6,206 nt of DNA from Mucilaginibacter sp. (GTDB lineage: Bacteria > Bacteroidota > Bacteroidia > Sphingobacteriales > Sphingobacteriaceae), in contig JAQBNY010000002.1 in NCBI GenBank assembly GCA_028288315.1, positions 1 to 6,206 on the forward strand, in the 5' to 3' direction. Shown piece after piece: positions 1 to 5,286 of this stretch. Under the pieces are notes generated by a model. It did no database searches and had not been told where the DNA came from. It saw only the letters and a program-made list of their open reading frames with translations. The position numbers and the translations under genes were made by a program. The stretch's first letter is position 1; every line of letters starts with the position of its first letter.

Positions 1-350
1 TGGCCAAAAGATTTTAAACCTGTAGGCGTTTTTACAAAGCGGGTTACTACCAGCATTTCGCGATTAAGCAAGCTATCAGGAACTTCAAAATAGTATTTAC
101 CATCAACTTTGTAAGTATTAAAAAGGCCATTGTCTCCTTTTACTTTACCTACCAGATCACTGAATTTTTTGATGCCTTCTTTTTTAACAGGCCCAACGGT
201 AGCAACAGCGGTTGAGCCACCTGGCGTGTTAGTTGTTTTTAAAGTAACGGTTTGGGTTGCTTGTTTTTTGGTAGCGCATGAACTTGCAATAGCTGCAAGT
301 GTAATAACCGCTACGCGCAAGCAAGTACTTACCCGTAAAAATGTGTTCAT
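1..350 (-). CDS. Zinc-dependent metalloprotease-type lipoprotein, N-terminal part (DUF5118-like)
   Basis: Partial gene: it begins at the ATG whose complement is at 348-350 and runs off the left edge after 116 codons. The N-terminus (MNTFLRVSTCLRVAVITLAA, then IASSCATKK) is a lipoprotein signal peptide with a loose lipobox (ASSC, Cys25), so the protein is probably anchored in the cell envelope. A low-complexity Thr/Ala/Gly/Pro linker follows to about residue 55. The segment from about 60 to 116, with GLFNTYKVDGKYYFEVPDS and then LLNREMLVVTR, resembles the DUF5118 domain that opens large (about 800-residue) Bacteroidota zinc metalloproteases of the DUF5117/DUF4953 group. The catalytic HExxH region would lie outside the window, so protease activity is inferred from family resemblance only. 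There is no Shine-Dalgarno sequence ahead of the ATG. It lies 111 bases downstream of the aspartyl protease gene on the same strand; the spacer is AT-rich with no convincing terminator or promoter. Confidence 0.75.
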   Translation of the reverse strand, partial: MNTFLRVSTCLRVAVITLAAIASSCATKKQATQTVTLKTTNTPGGSTAVATVGPVKKEGIKKFSDLVGKVKGDNGLFNTYKVDGKYYFEVPDSLLNREMLVVTRFVKTPTGLKSFG

Positions 351-461
351 TTGGATGTAAATTAATTAGTTAAAATAAATTAGTAAGGGATAAAAATATA
401 CAAATAATAACTTATTATAAAAAACAGAATATGTTTGTTACAAAATGCGCACTAACAATAT

Positions 462-1676
462 TTATATACGGCGTTTTAGTGTCAGAATCACTTTATCATA
501 CTTTTTATCATGATATATCTCAAGTAGCAAAGAGCGTTCATCTTTTGACTTTAAAATACCATCAACCTCCTCTATTCCCATTTGCGAAACCGGTTTGAAG
601 TTAATAGTTACAATTTCGTCATTTTTTTCTAAACCAATATCAGCCGCGGGCGAGCCCGGAGATACCCGGCTGATAATTAGGTGCTGGTAGTTGTCGCCTC
701 CTGCAAAGTACTCCATGCCACTCATATCAAACTCAAAAGGGTTTTTATAAGTTCTGTTGGGCTTTAAATACATCACGCTGTTAGTGTAGTCAAATATTAC
801 ATGGAACCGTTTTAAAATACCAATGCCCATATTACCATCACGCAGAACAGCGAAATTTCTTTTTATGTAGTCAATATCAGGAAAAGAAGTAATAACATTC
901 TTTATTTTATACTTACCAATATCTATCTCCTCCATCCGGCTGATATACCCTGTTATTGGGCCATTTAATGCCACACCCAAATTGGCCGAAATAAATTTAG
1001 GAGGCAATCCGTTTTTGGATATCAGGTTCTCAAGCGATAGTGGATGGCCCGCACCAAGATCTATCACCAGTTTGTTATTTATTTTTTTTCCTCCGGGATA
1101 TGTTATAGTAGTTTCCAGATAGGGTTTTTTATTTTCTATAATAACGGGAACTTTGTTCATTTTACGCAATTTGGATAAATCCTCTGGTTTACAAACAGTT
1201 ATGATGCTATCTTCAAAGTTTATTTTTACTGCCAGGGCATTAAAAAAATCATAGCCTAATAACCCGTGTATGGGCATGCCAACATATCCGGAAAGGTTAA
1301 AATACTCCTGCTTTAAAATGGCTGCGCCAACACCTTCACTGTTAATACCGGGAATTTGTATGTTTAATGGCGCTGTAACAATAGCTTCAAAGTCTTCACC
1401 TTCGGCAAGGCCACTTAACTTAATTGTACGTTTGTGAGGGATAATAATTGAATCTATCAGATGGGGCTCTGTAATTATCATAATGCTCACACCTGTATCC
1501 AATATAAAATTATACGGTCCCGTGTTGTTGATCCTTAGTTTAACAACAACCATATTCCTAACCAGGCGAAATGGAATAGTTACATTCTTTTGGCCATTAT
1601 TAATTACAAAGTGTTGTGCAAATGATGGCAAAATAATACAGCATAATATAGCCGTAAGCCATATGCGTTTGTGCAT
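462..1676 (-). CDS. Secreted retropepsin-like aspartyl protease with C-terminal PDZ domain
   Basis: 404 residues. The frame stays open to a TTG at 1700, but the ATG at 1676 puts a classical signal peptide (MHKRIWLTAILCCIILPSFA, then Q) right at the N-terminus, so that start is chosen. The protein should be exported to the periplasm or surface. The first protease lobe has FILDTG (catalytic Asp60) and the later GLLGYDFF (138-145), the usual pair of retropepsin-like signatures. A second, similar half follows: VIDLGAG (Asp206) and GNMGIGILKRFHVIFDY (281-297). Residues from about 318 to 403 form a PDZ-like domain (LIISRVSPGSPAADIGLEKN, then DEIVTIN), as in Bacteroidota proteins annotated as aspartyl protease family with PDZ domain. 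The second active-site motif is Asp-Leu-Gly rather than Asp-Thr/Ser-Gly, so the role of that lobe in catalysis is uncertain. The substrate is unknown. It lies 147 bases downstream of the yihY-like gene on the same strand. Confidence 0.85.
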   Translation of the reverse strand: MHKRIWLTAILCCIILPSFAQHFVINNGQKNVTIPFRLVRNMVVVKLRINNTGPYNFILDTGVSIMIITEPHLIDSIIIPHKRTIKLSGLAEGEDFEAIVTAPLNIQIPGINSEGVGAAILKQEYFNLSGYVGMPIHGLLGYDFFNALAVKINFEDSIITVCKPEDLSKLRKMNKVPVIIENKKPYLETTITYPGGKKINNKLVIDLGAGHPLSLENLISKNGLPPKFISANLGVALNGPITGYISRMEEIDIGKYKIKNVITSFPDIDYIKRNFAVLRDGNMGIGILKRFHVIFDYTNSVMYLKPNRTYKNPFEFDMSGMEYFAGGDNYQHLIISRVSPGSPAADIGLEKNDEIVTINFKPVSQMGIEEVDGILKSKDERSLLLEIYHDKKYDKVILTLKRRI

Positions 1677-1823
1677 AAAATATTGCAGTAGAGCTAACAA
1701 AGGTTTATAATTGGTAGCTAAATTTAATATTATTATACAACAAAAAGCATTTTTAAATTAATTAAATAATATGTCATTCACACAGTTAACCAGTCGGTTT
1801 ACTATATATTAAATATAAGGGAT

Positions 1824-2804
1824 TTATTTTTTCTCGTCACATTTCAGGTTGCCTTTTAAGTCGGGGTTTTGAGCCGGCAGTGTATCAACGGTCTTCTCAA
1901 CCTCTGTTTGCTGTATATGTACAGCATATTCTGCGGGCTCAATATGACTGCCAATCGCTTCAGCATAAACCTGTGTAAACTCCGCCCCAATGTAAAGTAT
2001 TGCTGATGTATAATATATCCAAACTAATATTACAATTAATGAGCCGGCGGCACCATAGGTTGACCCCTGCGCGGTATATTGTATATATAAACTAATAATA
2101 TACTGCCCTATCATAAACAAAATAGCGGTAAAGAATGCCCCGGAACGAACGTCTTTCCACTTTATCTTAACATCCGGCAGGAATTTAAATATGATACCAA
2201 ACAGTACAGAAATAATAACAAGCGTTATACACAGGTTAATTCCCTTTAATAACGGCCCGGTTATTATTGGTAAAAACCGCTCTATTTGCTTACCTAAGGC
2301 ATCCATTAAAAAATTAATTATCAATGATGCCATTAACAGGAAACCCAGGCCAAGAATAAGCGAAAAAGATAAAAATCGGTTTTGCAGCATTTTTACCCAT
2401 CCCCTTTTGGGTTTGGCTTTAACACGCCATATTGTGTTTAATGAATCTTGTATTTCTAAAAATATACTGCTGGCACCAAGCAATAACGTAGTAACACCAA
2501 TAACAACAGCCATACCGGTTTTACCCGATAGCTGCAAATTTTTTAACATATCCTGTATTTGCAATGCCGCGGCAGAGCCCACATAATGCTGAATTTGCGG
2601 ATACAATCTGTTAGTAGCGGCATCAGCACCAAAAAATAAGCCGGCAAGGGATATAACCAATATAAGCAAAGGCGCAAGGGAGAAAACGGTGTAATAGGCT
2701 AATGACGCACTCAATTTTAATCCATTATCATTAGAAAAACCGCCAAAGGTGGCCTTTAAAACCTTCCAAAATTGTTTTAAATAATCTTTGCTAAAAAATT
2801 TCAT
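1824..2804 (-). CDS. YihY/BrkB family inner-membrane protein (formerly mis-assigned as RNase BN)
   Basis: 326 residues, usual length for the family. After an amphipathic N-terminus (about 1-30) comes the conserved region with ASLAYYTVFSLAPLLILVIS (about 33-52). Six hydrophobic segments are visible, at about 34-58, 98-117, 143-168, 186-209, 222-241 and 252-275. Family signatures include LNTIWRV (122-128), the Gly-rich YGAAGSLIVILVWIYY (250-265) and GAEFTQVYAE (273-282). The last 45 residues are polar and probably cytoplasmic. Older annotations called the family ribonuclease BN, but true RNase BN is a different protein; the molecular function of YihY proteins is not established and transport or envelope roles are only suggestions. 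The ATG start is well supported because the family N-terminus begins there. The gene diverges from the histidine phosphatase gene across 49 bases, so both promoters must lie in or near that spacer; no clean -7 box was seen on this strand. Confidence 0.93.
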   Translation of the reverse strand: MKFFSKDYLKQFWKVLKATFGGFSNDNGLKLSASLAYYTVFSLAPLLILVISLAGLFFGADAATNRLYPQIQHYVGSAAALQIQDMLKNLQLSGKTGMAVVIGVTTLLLGASSIFLEIQDSLNTIWRVKAKPKRGWVKMLQNRFLSFSLILGLGFLLMASLIINFLMDALGKQIERFLPIITGPLLKGINLCITLVIISVLFGIIFKFLPDVKIKWKDVRSGAFFTAILFMIGQYIISLYIQYTAQGSTYGAAGSLIVILVWIYYTSAILYIGAEFTQVYAEAIGSHIEPAEYAVHIQQTEVEKTVDTLPAQNPDLKGNLKCDEKK

Positions 2805-2817
2805 ATTAAAATTCCAA

Positions 2818-2825
2818 TATATTTG
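2818..2825 (+). promoter_or_regulatory. Candidate Bacteroidota -7 promoter box for the histidine phosphatase gene
   Basis: TATATTTG is a full match to the Bacteroidota -7 consensus TAnnTTTG and lies 28 bases before the ATG at 2854, in the 49-base divergent spacer. A transcript starting about 7 bases after the box would have a leader of roughly 20 bases. The partner -33 element (TTG) is not found at the usual spacing: the nearest TTTG, at 2787-2790, is about 27 bases upstream, which is too far. It is therefore a plausible but incomplete promoter, and in DNA this AT-rich a chance match is possible. Confidence 0.4.
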
Positions 2826-2853
2826 TTAATCCCTTTATTATAAACCACTTGTT

Positions 2854-3468
2854 ATGAAAACAGCAACGCTTGTCTCACACTTTTTTAAGCTGCTACTCCC
2901 TGTATTGTTACTTAGCAATTTTAGTGCCTTAGCTCAAAAAACTACAATTTGGGTTGTTAGACATGCGGAAAAAGAAGCTTCTGCTCCCAGCGCTCCTAAT
3001 TCGGACCCAAACTTATCTGAGGACGGAAAGAAGAGAGCCATTGCTTTGGCAAAAGTGCTTAAGCATGAAAACATTAAAAATATATTTGTAACTCAAACTA
3101 AACGCAGTGGCCAAACTGCCAAACCACTGGCTGTACAAGCCCGCATATTACTACGTATTTATACTGATAGTATTAAGCCTTTTGCAAAAACCCTGCTTAC
3201 TAACTTTAAAGGAACCAAAGTGTTAGTTGTTGGCCATTCAAATACAGTAATGCCCTTATTAGGTGCTTTGGGGGCAGATATGCCTCTTGATAAGCTGAAC
3301 GAAGAAGATTTTGATATGATATTTAAGGTGACTATAAAAGACTTTGGGAAGGTTAACCTGGATGTATATTACTATGGCACCCTACACCATACCAGCAATT
3401 TGCCTGAAAAGTATCGCCCCGATAAACAAAACCATCAGCAATACTCAAGACCTGTAACCAATAATTAA
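2854..3468 (+). CDS. Exported histidine phosphatase superfamily protein (SixA/phosphoglycerate mutase-like fold)
   Basis: 204 residues. An N-terminal signal peptide (hydrophobic LLLPVLLL at about 13-20, then a likely SALAQ cleavage site near residue 28) predicts a periplasmic enzyme. The phosphohistidine motif VVRHAEKE follows (Arg36, His37 the expected nucleophile). TKRSGQTAKPLA (82-93) holds the second conserved Arg (Arg84), and VLVVGHSNTV (123-132) the second catalytic His (His128). The acidic stretch EEDFDMIF (150-157) matches the region conserved in short Bacteroidota homologues. All core residues of the two-histidine, two-arginine pocket are present, so phosphatase activity is likely, but the substrate cannot be told from sequence; names such as phosphoglycerate mutase on homologues should not be taken literally. 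It is the only plus-strand gene here. Its stop codon overlaps the stop of the convergent alanine dehydrogenase-like gene by four bases, leaving no room for a terminator between them. Confidence 0.9.
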   Translation: MKTATLVSHFFKLLLPVLLLSNFSALAQKTTIWVVRHAEKEASAPSAPNSDPNLSEDGKKRAIALAKVLKHENIKNIFVTQTKRSGQTAKPLAVQARILLRIYTDSIKPFAKTLLTNFKGTKVLVVGHSNTVMPLLGALGADMPLDKLNEEDFDMIFKVTIKDFGKVNLDVYYYGTLHHTSNLPEKYRPDKQNHQQYSRPVTNN

Positions 3469-4691
3469 TGGTTTGATACAACCAACAGATCAAGATCCTT
3501 ACATGGGATGTTAAAGCGTTCGGCCATGTGTTTATTGGTTAAGTGCCCTTGATAAATATATACCGCCTTGCGGATTCCCACTTTTTGCCAAATTACATTT
3601 TTTAGGCTCCCGTGCTCACCGATGTCCAGTAATATAGGCGAAAAAATATTGGTAAGTGCATAGGTTGCTGTACGTGCCACCCGCGAAGCTATATTGGGCA
3701 CACAATAATGTATTACATCGTGCTTCCTGAATACCGGGTGGGTATGGTTGGTAACTTCTGATGTTTCAAAACAACCGCCTTGATCAATGCTAACGTCAAT
3801 AATAACAGAATTTGGTTTCATGCGGCTAACTGTAGCTTCAGATACGAGGCACGGGCTGCGGCCATCATCTGCACGCATTGCCCCAATGGCAACATCACAG
3901 GTGGTAATGGCTTTTTCCAGTACAATTGGTTGAACTACCGATGTAAATACTCGGGTGCCAATATTGTTTTGTAACCGGCGTAGTTTATATATAGATGGAT
4001 CAAATACTTTTACCTCGGCACCTAATGATATAGCTGTGCGGGCTGCATATTCGCCAACGGTACCGGCTCCCAATATTACAATTTCTGTTGGAGGTACGCC
4101 GGTTATGCCGCCAAGCATGAGGCCCTTTCCTTCAAAAATATTACTCAGATATTCGGCTGCGATCAGTACAGATGTAGCGCCAACAATTTCACTCATTGCC
4201 CTAACTACGGTCAATGAACCGCCCTCGTCCTCCAGATGCTCAAAGCAAAGCGCCGTAATTTTTTTATTAAGTAAGGCATGCAGGCATTCGGCTTTTAATG
4301 TGGAAACCTGTAGAGCAGATATAAGCAGCTGACCCGGTTTCATCATAGCTATCTCTTCCATGGTAGGTGGCGCTATTTTAATGATAATGTCGGCTTGGTA
4401 AATACGTTTGGTATCATAAACAATTTGCGCGCCCTGCTCGCTATAGTTAGAGTCAGAAAAATTGGCGGCCCGTCCGGCATTGCTTTCCAGCATTACTTCA
4501 TGGCCATTGTTTATGAGCAGCGCTACAGATAAAGGAGTTAACGGAATACGGTTTTCCTGGAAAGAAACCTCTTTGGGTATGCCAATATAAAGTTTGTTTT
4601 TTTTGCTCTTTACTTCCAGCATTGATTCCTGGGGTTGCATCATTGCCTGCTTGGCAATATTAGAAAACCCACTATATTTCCCTTCGCTCAT
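3465..4691 (-). CDS. ald: Alanine dehydrogenase family protein (Bacteroidota type, NAD-dependent)
   Basis: 408 residues, longer than classical Ald (about 370) through an N-terminal extension of about 33 residues that, from memory, Bacteroidota homologues share. The catalytic-domain start YIGIPKEVSFQENRIPLTP (35-53) carries the pyruvate-binding Arg (Arg48). IIKIAPP (103-109) holds the conserved Lys (Lys105), GAGTVG (208-213) is the Rossmann dinucleotide loop with Asp231 after the second strand, favouring NAD, and DVSIDQGGCFE (299-309) holds the active-site Asp (Asp303). Classical Ald interconverts L-alanine and pyruvate plus ammonia. By hand alignment, the catalytic His of FTFLHLA-type sequences falls on Gln128 (LLISALQVS), so the activity and substrate of this subgroup are less certain than the name suggests; it may stand between Ald and the alpha subunit of NAD(P) transhydrogenase. 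The gene lies 50 bases downstream of tsaE on the same strand and is probably co-transcribed with it. The ATG has no clear Shine-Dalgarno sequence. Confidence 0.88.
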   Translation of the reverse strand: MSEGKYSGFSNIAKQAMMQPQESMLEVKSKKNKLYIGIPKEVSFQENRIPLTPLSVALLINNGHEVMLESNAGRAANFSDSNYSEQGAQIVYDTKRIYQADIIIKIAPPTMEEIAMMKPGQLLISALQVSTLKAECLHALLNKKITALCFEHLEDEGGSLTVVRAMSEIVGATSVLIAAEYLSNIFEGKGLMLGGITGVPPTEIVILGAGTVGEYAARTAISLGAEVKVFDPSIYKLRRLQNNIGTRVFTSVVQPIVLEKAITTCDVAIGAMRADDGRSPCLVSEATVSRMKPNSVIIDVSIDQGGCFETSEVTNHTHPVFRKHDVIHYCVPNIASRVARTATYALTNIFSPILLDIGEHGSLKNVIWQKVGIRKAVYIYQGHLTNKHMAERFNIPCKDLDLLVVSNH

Positions 4692-4741
4692 GTTGTTGTC
4701 TATTTTCCGGGTGATGAAGTTAAGAAAAAAACAGAATTCTT

Positions 4742-5158
4742 TTAAATGTTTTCGACTGTTATTTGACGTGACTCTTCATCAATAACCGCTATCCGAATAC
4801 TAGTATATTGATGCGGGATTAGGCTTGCTATTTTCTCTGGCCATTCAATAAAACAGTAATTGCCACTGTTAAAGTATTCTTCATAACCCATATCCAACGC
4901 TTCTGTGGGATTACTCAGGCGGTAAAAATCAAAGTGGAAAACGGGCTCCTCCGTACCGGCATATTCATTAACAATAGAAAAGGTAGGACTGGTAACGGCA
5001 TCAATAACACCAAGTTGCTCACATAAAATCTTAATGAGCGTAGTTTTCCCCGCTCCCATATCGCCGTAAAAAAGTAAGATCCGGTTAGTGCCCGCATGTT
5101 TTAAAATGCTTGATGCCGCGCCCGGAAGGTCTGCTATAGATGAGGTATGTAAATTCAA
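4742..5158 (-). CDS. tsaE: tRNA threonylcarbamoyladenosine biosynthesis ATPase TsaE
   Basis: 138 residues, typical for TsaE. The P-loop GDMGAGKTT (32-40, Lys38) is followed by the family signatures TSPTF (56-60), HFDFYRL (75-81) and FIEWPEK (103-109). TsaE is a cytoplasmic ATPase that works with the TsaB-TsaD complex to make t6A at position 37 of ANN-decoding tRNAs, an essential or near-essential modification in most bacteria; tsaB, tsaC and tsaD are not in this window. The start appears to be TTG at 5158: an in-frame stop lies four codons upstream (complement 5168-5170), and the next in-frame ATG is codon 34, inside the P-loop, so it cannot be used. MNLHTSSIADLPGAASSILK fits the usual N-terminus of the family. 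It sits between porX and the alanine dehydrogenase-like gene, and its ribosome-binding region directly abuts a small hairpin and a long inverted repeat that could affect expression. Confidence 0.95.
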   Translation of the reverse strand: MNLHTSSIADLPGAASSILKHAGTNRILLFYGDMGAGKTTLIKILCEQLGVIDAVTSPTFSIVNEYAGTEEPVFHFDFYRLSNPTEALDMGYEEYFNSGNYCFIEWPEKIASLIPHQYTSIRIAVIDEESRQITVENI

Positions 5159-5163
5159 TGGTC

Positions 5164-5179
5164 CGCTTTAACTAAAGCG
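5164..5179 (-). promoter_or_regulatory. Small inverted repeat beside the tsaE start codon
   Basis: Positions 5164-5170 (cgcttta) and 5173-5179 (taaagcg) are perfect inverted copies separated by two bases. In a minus-strand transcript they can form a six-pair stem with a four-base loop (CGCTTT-AGTT-AAAGCG) that ends five bases before the TTG start codon, where a ribosome would bind. Its outer arm (5173-5179) also pairs with 5258-5265 (cgcattta, one base bulged) at the foot of the large neighbouring inverted repeat, so the two structures exclude each other. The pairing is visible in the sequence; any regulatory role is inference. Confidence 0.4.
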
Positions 5180-5260
5180 TCATTGCGAGGAACAAAGCAA
5201 TCTCAGAACTATGCATAATCGATAGTGTATTGGGGATTGCTTTGTTCCTCGCAATGACGC
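5177..5260. repeat. REP/MITE-like intergenic inverted repeat (26-bp perfect arms)
   Basis: Arms at 5177-5202 and 5235-5260 are exact reverse complements over 26 bases, around a 32-base centre (5203-5234). The stem can extend outward by four A-T pairs (5173-5176 with 5262-5265) if one base at 5261 bulges, and inward by a G-U and a C-G pair in RNA. The arm contains the core TCATTGCGAGGAACAAAGC, which from memory resembles a family of short palindromic repeats found between genes in many bacteria, including Sphingobacteriaceae. There is no coding capacity and no obvious target-site duplication. It fills most of the porX-tsaE spacer and could form a very stable stem-loop in the transcript, acting as a partial terminator, an RNA-stability element or simply a selfish repeat. 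Without the genome its copy number cannot be stated. Confidence 0.85.
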
Positions 5261-5283
5261 ATTTATAATTATAATTTATAAAT
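5261..5283. repeat. AT-only inverted repeat after the porX stop codon
   Basis: Positions 5261-5268 (atttataa) and 5276-5283 (ttataaat) are perfect inverted copies around a seven-base spacer, all A and T. It lies between the porX stop codon (5287-5289) and the large inverted repeat. As RNA it would be a weak stem; chance symmetry in a 23-base AT-only stretch is quite possible. Confidence 0.3.
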
Positions 5284-5286
5284 ATC

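Noticed and set aside
130..360. Plus-strand open frame of 76 codons at the left edge
   Set aside because: It is antisense to the lipoprotein gene, whose signal peptide, lipobox Cys and DUF5118-like segment are convincing on the minus strand.
462..1700. Aspartyl protease start at the TTG at 1700 (412 residues)
   Set aside because: The ATG at 1676 gives a protein that starts directly with a good signal peptide; the extra eight residues come from a rare start codon and would precede the positively charged signal-peptide N-region.
1719..1743. Possible promoter for the aspartyl protease gene (minus-strand TAAATTTA with a TTG upstream)
   Set aside because: The -7 box lacks the final G and the TTG is only 14 bases away, shorter than the usual spacing; in such AT-rich DNA this is probably chance.
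1789..1800. Small hairpin downstream of the yihY-like gene (AACC-GACT-GGTT on the minus strand)
   Set aside because: Only four pairs and no following T-run, so it is not supported as a terminator.
2191..2586. Plus-strand open frame of 131 codons inside the yihY-like gene
   Set aside because: Antisense to a well-supported membrane protein gene, with no recognisable domain.
3955..4332. Plus-strand open frame of 125 codons inside the alanine dehydrogenase-like gene
   Set aside because: Opposite strand of a clearly conserved enzyme; the translation shows no family motif.
4725..4740. Possible intrinsic terminator after tsaE (AGAATTCT followed by seven T on the minus strand)
   Set aside because: The palindrome is only four pairs with no loop and is AT-rich, too weak to terminate; read-through into the alanine dehydrogenase-like gene is more likely.
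5177..5260. CRISPR repeat or insertion-sequence end
   Set aside because: There is a single inverted pair with no repeat-spacer periodicity, no transposase gene and no visible target duplication, so a REP/MITE-like element is the better description.
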